Below, piece by piece: positions 1 through 9,248 of a DNA stretch of 64,000 bases. The first letter of the stretch is position 1. Each line of letters begins with the position of its first letter. The DNA is from Pseudomonadales bacterium (GTDB taxonomy: Bacteria; Pseudomonadota; Gammaproteobacteria; Pseudomonadales; Azotimanducaceae), in NCBI GenBank assembly GCA_028281005.1, contig JANQKS010000064.1, forward strand, positions 1 through 64,000. Direction: 5' to 3'. Both the position numbers and the translations under genes were made by a program. The notes beneath the pieces are model-generated. The model saw nothing but the letters and a program-made list of their open reading frames with translations, was not told the DNA's origin and did no database searches.

Positions 1-69
1 CGCACCTTGATGGGGCCCAACCCCATCGGCGGTACGCCGTCTAGCCCAAAAACCCCACAAACCCGCTGA
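1..69 (+). CDS. possible 3' end of an upstream gene (partial)
   Basis: The first frame is open from the window edge to a TGA at 67-69 and would encode a 22-residue C-terminus rich in Pro, Gly and Thr. The other two plus frames stop within it. A perfect 7-bp inverted repeat (GATGGGG at 9-15, CCCCATC at 21-27) lies inside. Nothing identifies the protein, and the stretch is too short to prove coding. Confidence 0.3.
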   Translation, partial: RTLMGPNPIGGTPSSPKTPQTR

Positions 70-125
70 TCCTAAGTTATAAAGTGGTTTGAGCACTAGC
101 CGTTTTTCTTATTGAGGTTGAGCAA

Positions 126-1676
126 TTGGCACGATTTACCGCAAAACAGGCCGACAGGGCTGATGAGATCGCTTTGGTGGATGAGCGTGGTAGCACTACT
201 TGGGGTCAATTAGATGAGCGGGTCAATCGCCTGGTCCACGCCTTGCGTGACGCCGGTTTAAGCGCCGGGGACACCATGGCTGTGTTTGCCGGTAACTGCC
301 GCGAGTACTACGAAATCATGACCGCCGCAGCCCACAGCGGCATCATTTTTGTCCCGGTGAATTGGCACTTCACCACCGAAGAATTGCAATATGTGGTGGG
401 TGACGCACAGTGCAAACTGCTGTTTGCCGAAGCGCAATTTGAAGACGTAGCCTTGCCTGTCACCCATGCTGACGGTCAGGCGTTGAAGCGCATCGGTATT
501 CGCAGCGATGCCGACGGTTTGGTTGAGTACGAGTCTTTTCTGGCCGCCGCCAGTGCTGCCGAGCCGGAAGATCAAGTCATGGGTGGCCCTATGTTCTATA
601 CCTCGGGTACGACCGGCCGCCCCAAGGGCGTGCGTTCCAGCGCCTACGGCGAGGTGGTGCCGATAGAAGTGATGGAACTCATGAGCGGGGGTATCAGCGG
701 CATGCTGAGCATCCCTGCCGACGGCCGCACCTACATCTGCGGGCCGGTCTATCACTCCGCCCAGTGGGCGTTCTCGTTTTTGCCGCTGATGGCGGGTTCG
801 CAGGTGGTGATGCGACATCGCTTTGATGCGGCGGAGTCGCTGCGGGTGATAGATGACCACAAAGTTACCAATGTGCACCTGGTGCCTACGCAGTTTGCGC
901 GTTTATTAAAGGTGGACGAGAACGCCAAAGCCAGCTTCAGCGGCGACTCGTTGCAGGTGGTGTGGCACGGCGCCGCGCCGTGCCCGCCGGAAGTAAAACG
1001 CCGCATGATTGAATGGTGGGGACCGGTGGTGAACGAGTATTACGGTTCCACCGAGGGTTCAATTGTCACCGTGGCCACCGCGGAGGAATGGCTGCAGCGC
1101 CCGGGCACTGTGGGTAAACCCTCCGCCATGGTGCAAATTAAGGTGGTGGGTGAAGGCGGTCTAGAAGTGCCGGCGGGTGAGTCCGGCGAAATTTATGTCA
1201 AAAATCTCATGGGCAACGACTTTGAATATCACAACGAACCGGAAAAGACGGCCGCGGTACATTTAGAGCCGGGTGTGTTTACGTTCGGAGATGTTGGTTA
1301 CTTTGACGAAGACGGCTACCTGTATCTCAGCGACCGCAAGATCGACATGATCATTTCCGGTGGCGTGAATATTTATCCGGCGGAAATTGAAGGTGTCTTG
1401 GCGACCCATCCTCAGGTGGCGGACGTGGCAGTGTTTGGCATCCCTAATGAAGAGTTTGGTGAAGAAGTGAAAGCGGCGGTGCAACTTCACCCGGGCGCCC
1501 ACGGAGATGACGTGCTGAGTGCGGAATTGATTGCGTTCTGTCGCGAACACCTGGCCGGCTACAAAGCGCCCAAAAGCATAGATTATGTGGAAGAAATGCC
1601 TCGCCATGAGACCGGCAAGTTGTATAAACGTAAGCTGCGAGACGTTTACTGGGAAGGGTCCGGGCGGAGTATCTAG
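126..1676 (+). CDS. acyl-CoA synthetase (AMP-dependent ligase)
   Basis: Activates a carboxylic acid to its acyl-CoA through an acyl-adenylate. The 516-residue length is usual for fatty or aromatic acyl-CoA ligases of the ANL superfamily. Visible motifs are the P-loop YTSGTTGRPKGV (about 157-168), YGSTEG (about 308) and the hinge/adenylate-binding segment DGYLYLSDRKIDMI (about 403), followed by the small C-terminal domain with the conserved lysine in ETGKLYKR. The start is TTG, chosen because GAGG lies about 8 bases upstream and no in-frame ATG fits the family N-terminus better. No membrane segment or signal peptide is seen. It converges on the S9 peptidase gene with a 15-bp gap. The substrate cannot be read from the sequence. 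Confidence 0.9.
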   Translation: MARFTAKQADRADEIALVDERGSTTWGQLDERVNRLVHALRDAGLSAGDTMAVFAGNCREYYEIMTAAAHSGIIFVPVNWHFTTEELQYVVGDAQCKLLFAEAQFEDVALPVTHADGQALKRIGIRSDADGLVEYESFLAAASAAEPEDQVMGGPMFYTSGTTGRPKGVRSSAYGEVVPIEVMELMSGGISGMLSIPADGRTYICGPVYHSAQWAFSFLPLMAGSQVVMRHRFDAAESLRVIDDHKVTNVHLVPTQFARLLKVDENAKASFSGDSLQVVWHGAAPCPPEVKRRMIEWWGPVVNEYYGSTEGSIVTVATAEEWLQRPGTVGKPSAMVQIKVVGEGGLEVPAGESGEIYVKNLMGNDFEYHNEPEKTAAVHLEPGVFTFGDVGYFDEDGYLYLSDRKIDMIISGGVNIYPAEIEGVLATHPQVADVAVFGIPNEEFGEEVKAAVQLHPGAHGDDVLSAELIAFCREHLAGYKAPKSIDYVEEMPRHETGKLYKRKLRDVYWEGSGRSI

Positions 1677-1691
1677 TTTTTGCTCAGGGCT

Positions 1692-3611
1692 TTACTGAGG
1701 ACCGATGTGTTCCTGTAAAAACGTTTCCAACGCTTGATACCACTTGATGCGGTTCTCCTGCAGCAGGAAGCCATGGATTTCATCCTCGAATTCTAGATAG
1801 GTCACGTCTTTATTGGCCGCTTGTAACGCTGCGGCCATACGTCGGGAATGACGCACGTGGACCTGTTGGTCTAGATCCCCGTGGCCTAACAATACGGGTA
1901 ATGTATAACCGGCCGCATGCTGGGTGGGCGACGCTTCCGCGATGGCGTCTCGAGACATGTGTTTAAACAGGTTTCTAGAACCACTCATGGCCTCACCGGC
2001 TTCATTTTCAAGCCAGGGTAGGTGAGTAACACCCGCATAACTTGCCACCGCCTGAAACAGCTCGGGGCTGCGCACCCCGCCCATTAAGGCGGCGTAACCG
2101 CCGTAGCTGGTGCCAACGATGGCAATACGCTGCGGGTCTGCGATGCCTTCTTCAATCAGCCAGCGAACGCCGTCGCTGATGTCCTTCTGCATGCGCCCGC
2201 CCCACTGCCGCCAGGCGGGTTTGCGAAAAGCCGCGCCATAACCCCGGGAGCCACGAAAATTCATTCGAAACACACCGTATCCACGGCTGGCGAAAAACTG
2301 TACTTCGCTGTCCCAACGTAATCGGTCTCGCGCAACCGGTCCGCCGTGGGGGAGAATCACCATGGGCATATTTCTGCCGGAGCTGTTTACCGGGGTGGTG
2401 ACATATCCTTCAATCTCCCAGTTGTCGCTGGTGGTGTAGCGTACGACCTGTGTGCTGGCAAGCGCCTGCTCGGCAAGTTTGGGATAAACGCGGCCGACCG
2501 GCATCAAGCGCACCGGTGTGCTGCGTGTGTCGTACAGATAGTACTGTGGCGGCAGGGTGTCGCCGGAAGATGCCAGCAGCGCGCGGCTGCCGTCAGCGCT
2601 CACACTGGTAATGTCGTGATCGGTACCCGGGAGCGAGTTCAATACAGCGGCATAACGTGCCTCGGCGTCGGGATCGATAAACACGTACTCGGTACGATCA
2701 CTGACGTAGGTATACCCCATCACCGTATCCGTGAGCGGGTCTAGCATAACGCGTTGCACATCGTAGTGTTCACTGCCGTGTGCAGGGCCGGTCAACGCGC
2801 CTTCGAGCAGGTCAAATTGGCGCAATACAAAACGGTCGTCGATGACGTCGTAGACCCACACGATGTTTAGCTGTGCAGCAAATCCGGCGAAGGTGAGGTG
2901 TGTGTCGGCATCACCGGTGCGGACAATGGTGTAATGCTCGAACTCCTGCTCGGCGCGGGTGCGGGCCACAAAACCGTCTAAAAAGCCGTCGCCGGCGCGT
3001 ACTTGACCATCACCGTCAGCGTACAAATCCATGATTTCCGGCAATCCGGGTTCGACCGTGCGCAGATTACCGTTGTTGACGTTCATGCGATGCACCGCAG
3101 AGAAGCGTTTGTCCATTTCGCGAATCTCTATCAGCACGTGTTTGGGTTGGTCCGGCAATAGATCGACAATTTGGTCTTGATATTGGATGGCGGTGAAGCC
3201 AGTACGGTCCCACTTGCGGCCGAGAATCACGTCTTTGCTGCCGTCGATATTGATCCCCATTAAGCGGGTGGCGCGAAAGCGCCGACGACTCATGATCTCC
3301 GGTGAACGAAACAGTGTTTCCGCTCCAACCAGCAAACGATTGGCGTTGGCCCACTCCAGCCAATACCAGCGGTACTGCAGTTCCGAGTTGCGTCCAATCA
3401 GTGCGGGTTTGGGATCGTCTAAATCGCGCACACCGATAATCTGGTGTTCACCCATTTGAGCGATATAGGCAATTTTGTCGCCTGCCGGTGACAACGATGG
3501 GCTGATGAAGTTAGGCTGCGAAAAAAACGCTTCTAGTGGAATGGCGCCGTAAACCGTGGAAGCCGCGTCCCACAGAATCAAGATGGCCAACAAGCGACGT
3601 TTTGTACTCAC
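1692..3611 (-). CDS. S9 family (prolyl-oligopeptidase-like) serine peptidase, exported
   Basis: A 639-residue protein with an N-terminal signal peptide (Lys-Arg-Arg then a hydrophobic stretch to about residue 22). It has a degenerate beta-propeller region (about 30-370) and a C-terminal alpha/beta-hydrolase domain. The catalytic serine is in GTSYGGY (about residue 500), the aspartate in GHGDLDQQV and the histidine in DEIHGF. This matches acylaminoacyl/dipeptidyl peptidases of family S9 that trim peptides in the periplasm. The start is GTG behind GGGGAG. It is the last gene of the run aminotransferase-cysZ-hydrolase-peptidase, 50 bp after the hydrolase. Confidence 0.9.
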   Translation of the reverse strand: MSTKRRLLAILILWDAASTVYGAIPLEAFFSQPNFISPSLSPAGDKIAYIAQMGEHQIIGVRDLDDPKPALIGRNSELQYRWYWLEWANANRLLVGAETLFRSPEIMSRRRFRATRLMGINIDGSKDVILGRKWDRTGFTAIQYQDQIVDLLPDQPKHVLIEIREMDKRFSAVHRMNVNNGNLRTVEPGLPEIMDLYADGDGQVRAGDGFLDGFVARTRAEQEFEHYTIVRTGDADTHLTFAGFAAQLNIVWVYDVIDDRFVLRQFDLLEGALTGPAHGSEHYDVQRVMLDPLTDTVMGYTYVSDRTEYVFIDPDAEARYAAVLNSLPGTDHDITSVSADGSRALLASSGDTLPPQYYLYDTRSTPVRLMPVGRVYPKLAEQALASTQVVRYTTSDNWEIEGYVTTPVNSSGRNMPMVILPHGGPVARDRLRWDSEVQFFASRGYGVFRMNFRGSRGYGAAFRKPAWRQWGGRMQKDISDGVRWLIEEGIADPQRIAIVGTSYGGYAALMGGVRSPELFQAVASYAGVTHLPWLENEAGEAMSGSRNLFKHMSRDAIAEASPTQHAAGYTLPVLLGHGDLDQQVHVRHSRRMAAALQAANKDVTYLEFEDEIHGFLLQENRIKWYQALETFLQEHIGPQ

Positions 3612-3661
3612 CCTATCTCCCCGGCTGAATTGCCCTCATCTAATCGGCTAGTCGTAAACGG

Positions 3662-4555
3662 CTAATGGTCTTCTAGAAAAGCGAATATGCGTTGCAGCGC
3701 TTCCTGGTATTGTGCCTCGGTAAAGCCGGAATGATTGCCGCCTTCCAGCGTAACCAGCTCGTTGGGGGTGTTGAGGCTGGAGTGAAACGACTCCCCCTGT
3801 TCATAAGGTACGACGGTATCGTCGGTGCCGTGGACGGTAATGATGGGTGGCGCCTGGTCGGATATGAGGTACATGGGTGAATAAGCATCCGACACTTTCG
3901 CCACGTCGGCGACGTTACCGGCCCAGGTGCGTGCGTAGTTCTGCTGTGGCATGGCCTCGTCTAGGTACTCATCCACCATTTCAATATCGGTGATGCCAAA
4001 CCAATTCACTACCGCACGTGGCGGGTGGTTGCTGCGGCACGGATGCTCACCGGTGGTGTTCAGTAAACCCACTACCAAGGACAAGTGCCCACCGGCGCTG
4101 GCGCCGGAAACCACCACTTGATCAGTGGGTTGGCCGAATTTGTTGAGCTCTTCGGTAATAAATTTGTAGGCGCACATGACGTCGTCCACGGCTTGGGGTT
4201 CGGTATCCGGGCCTTGTCGGTAGTTGATGTTGTAGACGTTCCAGCCACGCTGCAGGTAAGGAATGAGCTGCGTGGTCTGGGTGGACTTGTCACCGGCTAC
4301 CCAGCCTCCGCCATGGATCCAGACGAGGGTAGGACGCGGGCTCGGGTCCACATCGAAGTACCTGGGTTCGCCGACTCGTTGTCCGTGTACATAAACATCC
4401 ATTTTCTGTAGCGGGTCGTCGCCATAAGCAACATCGATGCGCTCGCCGATGCGATGCGCCCAAAAACCTTCGGCGTGAACAGTGCTTGCGCCGAGCGGCA
4501 GACTGCTAAGCAACAGGGCTGCAAGCAGGTAGGACGATGTGGATGCGTTGGTCAT
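3662..4555 (-). CDS. alpha/beta-hydrolase (BD-FAE/carboxylesterase-like), exported
   Basis: A 297-residue esterase-type hydrolase with a signal peptide (hydrophobic residues about 9-28, ending near STVHA). Oxyanion motif HGGGW lies near residue 80, nucleophile GASAGGH near 150, acid in HGTDD and histidine in GGNHSGF near the end. Such proteins cleave short acyl or aryl esters or formylated metabolites. The substrate is unknown. Its ATG overlaps the cysZ stop by 4 bp (ATGA), indicating translational coupling. Confidence 0.88.
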   Translation of the reverse strand: MTNASTSSYLLAALLLSSLPLGASTVHAEGFWAHRIGERIDVAYGDDPLQKMDVYVHGQRVGEPRYFDVDPSPRPTLVWIHGGGWVAGDKSTQTTQLIPYLQRGWNVYNINYRQGPDTEPQAVDDVMCAYKFITEELNKFGQPTDQVVVSGASAGGHLSLVVGLLNTTGEHPCRSNHPPRAVVNWFGITDIEMVDEYLDEAMPQQNYARTWAGNVADVAKVSDAYSPMYLISDQAPPIITVHGTDDTVVPYEQGESFHSSLNTPNELVTLEGGNHSGFTEAQYQEALQRIFAFLEDH

Positions 4556-5259
4556 GAGCTATTGCCTCGAATCTGTTGCATGAGCAGTGTGCCGCCGGTG
4601 ACCGCCACCGGTGCGACGATGAAGTTGAGTACTGGAATCGACATGCTCACCGTGACGCAGGCGCCAAATCCCAGCGCGGCTGCGCGATGGCTGCTGAGTA
4701 AATCCAGCGTGTCGCGGAAATCGTGCATGCGGTTTTCCGTGGTGTAATCACAGAACTGCACCGCCATCATCCATGCGCCGAAGCCCAACCAGAACAGGGG
4801 TGCAAAAGTATTCAGCAGCGGCGTAATACTAACGACGACGAGAATCAGCAGGCGGGGTAGGTGATACCGCAGCTTGCGCAGTTCACGCAGCATGGTGGGG
4901 CCCAATTGTTTCCACCATGGCACCGGGTCAACCACAAGCCGCTCCACGCGCATGGAAAGGTCACCAAGAAAGGGTGAGCCGACCACCGTGGCGATCAAGC
5001 CGAAACTCCAGGCGCCGAATACGAAGCCGGAAATGTACAGCAGCGGTTCGATGACAGAGCCTAAAAATTCCAGCCAGCCGGGCAATAGCGAGATGAGATA
5101 GTTCGACAGATCGGTGACGTAGTTGAAGGCCAAGGTCAGGCCCGCGGCAATGACAACCAGGCTGACTGCGGCCGGCAACAGCACAAATGGGCGTACTTCT
5201 GGGGTAAACGCCCGCCGTATGCCGCTGGTGAAGCAGCTAATGCCGTCAAAAAAATTCAT
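4552..5259 (-). CDS. cysZ: CysZ-type sulfate permease (EI24 family)
   Basis: A 235-residue inner-membrane protein with about four to five hydrophobic segments and the CysZ hallmarks GSPFLGDL, DYTTENR and the C-terminal PVAVTGGTLL. CysZ mediates sulfate entry for cysteine synthesis. The length is close to the Escherichia coli protein. It overlaps its neighbours by 4 bp on each side, after the aminotransferase stop and before the hydrolase start. No other cys gene is nearby, so the pathway link rests on the protein alone. Confidence 0.85.
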   Translation of the reverse strand: MNFFDGISCFTSGIRRAFTPEVRPFVLLPAAVSLVVIAAGLTLAFNYVTDLSNYLISLLPGWLEFLGSVIEPLLYISGFVFGAWSFGLIATVVGSPFLGDLSMRVERLVVDPVPWWKQLGPTMLRELRKLRYHLPRLLILVVVSITPLLNTFAPLFWLGFGAWMMAVQFCDYTTENRMHDFRDTLDLLSSHRAAALGFGACVTVSMSIPVLNFIVAPVAVTGGTLLMQQIRGNSS

Positions 5260-6569
5260 GCCAAAGTGCTCATCACCTCATCGACACACTCAGCCAAGGT
5301 ATCGACCACCTGATCAAGTTGGCTTTCGCTGATCACCAAAGGCGGGCCCATGCAAATGATGTCGCGCACATCGCCCGTGCCGCCGCCGTAATAAAAGACG
5401 CCCTTGCTTAGACCCTTGGCGACAATTTTGCTGGTCACCGCGGCTTCGATGGAACAGCGCTCCAATGACTCTCGGTTCTGCACCACCTCGATGGCCGCAA
5501 ACAACCCACGTCCGCGTACTTCCGCCACATGTGGGTGGTTGGAGAAAGCGTGCTGCAGACGTTCATGCAAGTAGCTACCTTTGACGGCGGCTTGGTTGAC
5601 CAGGTCTTCTTCGACCATGATGTTGAGCACTTCAGCCGCGGCAGCACAGGCCGCGGGGTGGCCGCCGAAGGTGTTAAACATGACCTGAAAGCCGGCTTCG
5701 GCGATGGCTTCGCTGATCTTGGCGCTGCCGAATACACCACCCAGCGGTGCGTAACCACCGGCCAGACCTTTGCCGCTGATCAATAGATCCGGTTCGATGG
5801 GCCAATGTTGGTAGCCAAACTGGGTGCCGGTGCGTCCGAAACCGGTCATGACTTCGTCCATGATCAAGAGGATGCCGTATTCGTCACAAATCTCGCGGAC
5901 CTTCGGCCAGTAGTCCTCGGGTGGCACGATGGCGCCGCCGGAAGACCCGGTGATCGGTTCGGCGAGAAAGGCGGCAATGTTTTCGGGGCCTTCACTTTCA
6001 ATCAGGTCACGCAAGAGGTCTGCATAGTAGGCGCCGCTGTCTTCATGGTGGCTGCCCAAGGGGCAACGCAGAGGGTAAGGGGTTTGCACCTCCGGAAACT
6101 GCGGTAGAGCTGCTTCGAGGCCTTTTTTCCGCCCGGGGTGGCCGCTGATCGAAGCGGTGGCCAACGTGGTGCCGTGATAGCTGATGGAGCGTCCGATGAT
6201 GCGCGTGCGGGTGGTTTCGCCGATGGCCTGTTGGTAGTGCAGCGCAATTTTCATGGCGGCTTCATTGGCTTCGGTGCCACCGGATGTGCAATGCACTTGG
6301 GTGAGATGCTCGGGTAACCAACCTTGCAATGCTTTTAACAACGCCTCTCGGGAGGGTGTCATCCACGGCGGCACCACGTAGCTGGTTTGTAATGTGGCCT
6401 CGGCCACGGCATCCGCGACACGCTGCCGACCATGCCCAACGTTGACCACTATGGCGCCACCTGCGGCATCAATGATGGCGTCGCCTTCGGCGTTGTAGAG
6501 GCAGGCGCCTTGCGCTGAAGCGATGTGAATATTGCGACCGCTGATGAAAGGCCACTGCAGGTGACTCAC
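5256..6569 (-). CDS. class III (PLP-dependent) aminotransferase
   Basis: A 437-residue fold-type I aminotransferase of the omega-amino acid:pyruvate/4-aminobutyrate group. The PLP-phosphate region is TSGGTEANE (95-103), Asp238 sits in MDEVMTGFGRTG, and the Schiff-base lysine is Lys267 in SGKGLAGGY. It would transfer an amino group from an omega-amino acid or amine to a keto acid in the cytoplasm. GTG start preceded by GGGAGGAG. First gene of the operon leading into cysZ with a 4-bp overlap. The exact amino donor cannot be assigned. Confidence 0.9.
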   Translation of the reverse strand: MSHLQWPFISGRNIHIASAQGACLYNAEGDAIIDAAGGAIVVNVGHGRQRVADAVAEATLQTSYVVPPWMTPSREALLKALQGWLPEHLTQVHCTSGGTEANEAAMKIALHYQQAIGETTRTRIIGRSISYHGTTLATASISGHPGRKKGLEAALPQFPEVQTPYPLRCPLGSHHEDSGAYYADLLRDLIESEGPENIAAFLAEPITGSSGGAIVPPEDYWPKVREICDEYGILLIMDEVMTGFGRTGTQFGYQHWPIEPDLLISGKGLAGGYAPLGGVFGSAKISEAIAEAGFQVMFNTFGGHPAACAAAAEVLNIMVEEDLVNQAAVKGSYLHERLQHAFSNHPHVAEVRGRGLFAAIEVVQNRESLERCSIEAAVTSKIVAKGLSKGVFYYGGGTGDVRDIICMGPPLVISESQLDQVVDTLAECVDEVMSTLA

Positions 6570-6645
6570 TTGCCTCTCCTCCCTTCAATTCTTCTTAACG
6601 CTGATAGTACTGTGTCTTTTCTTGTTCAGCGACCTGGCCCATGCG

Positions 6646-7254
6646 CTAAACCGCTTTCGCGGTTTGATAGGCCGCTCTGCTCTGCAGGCGCTCCCAATAG
6701 GGTGCAAGCTCAGCCGGCATCCGCTCCGGTGCCAACATCTCCACCAGCATCAAGGCATAACCCACCATAATGTCTGCGGCGGTGAATGCCTCGCCGAGCA
6801 GATAGCTGCGGTCTTGTGTGTGGTCCGCCAGGGCCTGCAGACAGGCTTCGATGCGGTCTTTCATTTCTTCGATCATGGCCGGGATCTCCTGCTCACCGGG
6901 GAACTCGCGTCGGTGATTGACAATCTCACCCAACGGCCGGCTTAAGGTCGCTTCGCCAAACCACATCCATTGCAGGTGCTGCGCAAACTGTGGGTCGTTC
7001 ACGGCAGGGGCCAAACGACCCGCACCGTATTTCGCCAGGATGTACTGCACCATGGCGCCGGATTCAAACATCACCATGTCGCCGTCTTTCATGACAGGCA
7101 CCTTGCCGACCGGGTTGAGGGCACGCCATTCAGGGGTGGCTCGAAACTCTTTGGAAAAGTCGATTTTTTCTACGTGGTAGTCGAGGCCCAATTCTTCACA
7201 GAGCCAGATTACCCGCATACCGCGGGTCGTGGTGACGTGGTAGATTGTGAGCAC
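6646..7254 (-). CDS. glutathione S-transferase
   Basis: A 202-residue GST with a thioredoxin-fold N-terminal domain: TRGMRVIWLCEELG (about 10-23), cis-proline motif GKVPVM (about 49-54) and the ESGAM glutathione-binding segment (about 64-68). An all-helical C-terminal domain follows. Cytosolic and probably detoxifying or part of a glutathione-dependent catabolic step. GTG start, divergent from the DUF1801 gene with only 37 bp between the two starts. About 76 bp separates it from the aminotransferase, so they may or may not share a transcript. Confidence 0.88.
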   Translation of the reverse strand: MLTIYHVTTTRGMRVIWLCEELGLDYHVEKIDFSKEFRATPEWRALNPVGKVPVMKDGDMVMFESGAMVQYILAKYGAGRLAPAVNDPQFAQHLQWMWFGEATLSRPLGEIVNHRREFPGEQEIPAMIEEMKDRIEACLQALADHTQDRSYLLGEAFTAADIMVGYALMLVEMLAPERMPAELAPYWERLQSRAAYQTAKAV

Positions 7255-7291
7255 AGCTGTTTACCTGCAAAGACGATGGGAAGGGGGAACT

Positions 7292-7723
7292 ATGCCGCGA
7301 ACGACTCAGGCGAACAACAAAACCCAGCCGCATGATGGCGATGTGGTGGCTTACCTCAATGGCATAGAGCATGCGGGACGGCGTGAGGACGCGTTCGTGT
7401 TGCTGGATCTCATGCGCGAGGTCAGCGGTGAACGAGCCCGCATGTGGGGCGACAGCATTGTCGGCTTCGGTGAATATCACTATGTCTACGACAGCGGCCG
7501 CGAGGGTAACCACATGATCACCGGTTTTGCGCCGCGCAAAGCCAATCTGGTGGTATACGTGATGCCTGGATTTAGCCAGTACGGGGATCTGCTGGCAAAG
7601 CTGGGCAAGTATAAGACGGGCAGCTCTTGCCTGTATCTGGGTCGGCTCAGCAATGTCGATCTCAAAGTGCTACGCAAGCTGGTGGACAAGTCCGTCAAAG
7701 ACATGCGGCGCAAGTACGGTTAG
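7292..7723 (+). CDS. DUF1801 (YdhG-like) domain protein
   Basis: A 143-residue cytosolic protein fitting the DUF1801 family: region MWGDSIVGFG followed by hydrophobic strands, then the C-terminal VDLKVLRKLVDKSVKDM helix. The biochemical function of the family is not established. An in-frame codon 45 bp upstream would extend the frame, but the ATG at 7292 is chosen because AAGGGGGA lies 5-10 bases before it and the family starts near here. Confidence 0.75.
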   Translation: MPRTTQANNKTQPHDGDVVAYLNGIEHAGRREDAFVLLDLMREVSGERARMWGDSIVGFGEYHYVYDSGREGNHMITGFAPRKANLVVYVMPGFSQYGDLLAKLGKYKTGSSCLYLGRLSNVDLKVLRKLVDKSVKDMRRKYG

Positions 7724-7778
7724 GCGCGGGTACGGCCATAGGACATAGGACGTGAACAGCGCTGTCCGTAACCCCTAA

Positions 7779-9152
7779 ATGCTAGATCGCGAACCTCGGG
7801 ACGAATACACCCAGCCCGCTGATGCGGTGCGTGACCCACCGCGCACCTTTGTCGACCGGCTCAAGTACCTGGGCCCAAGCGTCATCATTTCGGCCACGAT
7901 CGTGGGTTCCGGTGAAATTATCCTCACCGCGAGCCTCGGCGCTGCGGTGGGGTACAGCATGTTGTGGTGGGTGTTGTTGTCGTGCTGGAGCAAATCGATC
8001 CTGCAAGCAGAGCTGGCGCGTTATGTGGTGCTGAGTGGCGACACCTATCTGCGCGCTCTGAACCGAGCACCGGGCAAAGTCCCTGGGCCTAAAAAACCGG
8101 TGTCGTGGCCCATCATCTTGGGTTTGCTGGCCTTTATCCCCGGGTTTACCGGTCTTGGCGGGGTGATTGGCGGAGCGGGGCAGGCGGTAGTGCTTTTGTT
8201 CCCCGGCGTTTCACCGGTGCTCGCCGTAGGTGTGCTGGCGGTCTTGACCTCTGCGCTGCTCGCCAGCGGCAGCTACTTGCGGTTGGAAAAGGTCATGTTG
8301 TTGCTGGTCATGACGTTTACCTTCTTAACCCTGACCAGCGCAGGTTTGATGCAGAACACCGAATTTGCTACGCAGCTCGACGATCTGGCAGCCGGTTTTG
8401 AATTCACCTTTGCTACCGAGTTTGCCGTATTGGCGTTGGCGGCTTACGGCTACACCGGGGTCAACTCTGGTGAAATCTCGTCCTATAGTTACTGGTGTGT
8501 GGAGAAGGGTTATCCGGCCAGAATTGGCCGTTTTGAAGATTCTCCAGCCTGGTATGCCAGGGCTAATGGTTGGCTGAAAGTGTTGCGCACCGATGTGTGG
8601 ATCACCCTGTTTATACTGACCCTGGCAACCATCCCGTTCTACATCCTCGGGGCTGGGGTGTTACACGCCACCGGCCAACAACCCAGCGGCAACGATACCA
8701 TTGTCGCGTTGAGCAACATGTTTACGCAGACGTTGGGTTCTTGGTCATTGTGGGTGTTTGCGGTGGGTGCGTTCTGCATTCTATTTTCCTCGTCCATTGC
8801 CGGCGTTGCCGGGGGCGCGCGTTATATTCCGGACTATTTGATTGAGCTCGGCTTTACGTCCCGCGACCAGTTAAACGTACGCTACGCCATCATCCGCTGG
8901 TACGGTGCCTTGGTTCCATTCATTGGATTGTTGTTGTACGCCGGCTTTCAACGCCCTGTTTTGATGGTGACCATTGCCGGTTCATTCGCTGCCATCATGT
9001 TGCCGGTACAATCGGGTTTAACAATCTACCTGCAAGCCAAACGCCTACCCCGTGAAGTACAGCCTGGGTTTGTCGCTAAATGGTTGTTGCGCGCCACCTT
9101 TGTTTTTCAGTGCGCTATGGCGTTGGCCGTGGTGTATTTTGTGGTGCTTTAG
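7779..9152 (+). CDS. divergent Nramp-family transporter
   Basis: A 457-residue polytopic membrane protein (about 11 hydrophobic segments) with the layout of Nramp-type, LeuT-fold transporters. The first helix reads TIVGSGEIILTA (about 42-53), where metal-transporting Nramps carry the DPGN motif. The sixth region reads GVNSGEISS (about 227-235), where they carry MPH. Both halves thus share an SGEI signature. Canonical manganese/iron coordination is therefore not visible, and the substrate should be left open (divalent cation or something else). Starts with ATG 55 bp after the DUF1801 gene. rdgC follows. Confidence 0.8.
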   Translation: MLDREPRDEYTQPADAVRDPPRTFVDRLKYLGPSVIISATIVGSGEIILTASLGAAVGYSMLWWVLLSCWSKSILQAELARYVVLSGDTYLRALNRAPGKVPGPKKPVSWPIILGLLAFIPGFTGLGGVIGGAGQAVVLLFPGVSPVLAVGVLAVLTSALLASGSYLRLEKVMLLLVMTFTFLTLTSAGLMQNTEFATQLDDLAAGFEFTFATEFAVLALAAYGYTGVNSGEISSYSYWCVEKGYPARIGRFEDSPAWYARANGWLKVLRTDVWITLFILTLATIPFYILGAGVLHATGQQPSGNDTIVALSNMFTQTLGSWSLWVFAVGAFCILFSSSIAGVAGGARYIPDYLIELGFTSRDQLNVRYAIIRWYGALVPFIGLLLYAGFQRPVLMVTIAGSFAAIMLPVQSGLTIYLQAKRLPREVQPGFVAKWLLRATFVFQCAMALAVVYFVVL

Positions 9153-9177
9153 CCTCACACCTTTCCCCCGCAGCGGG

Positions 9178-9183
9178 TACAAT
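9178..9183 (+). promoter_or_regulatory. candidate -10 element of rdgC
   Basis: TACAAT lies 65 bp before the rdgC start in the gap after the Nramp gene, next to the short inverted repeat CCGCAGCGG. No good -35 hexamer is seen 16-18 bases upstream, so this is tentative. Confidence 0.3.
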
Positions 9184-9248
9184 CCGCGGCCCTCCACCGC
9201 TTGCTCTATCTGAGCACTAGGCAGGGTAAAACAACCTTTGGGATTTTG

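Noticed and set aside
1683-1699. CTCAG/CTGAG hairpin at the acyl-CoA synthetase/S9 peptidase junction as terminator
   Set aside because: The stem is only 5 bp and no U-run follows on either strand. The second arm lies inside the S9 coding end.
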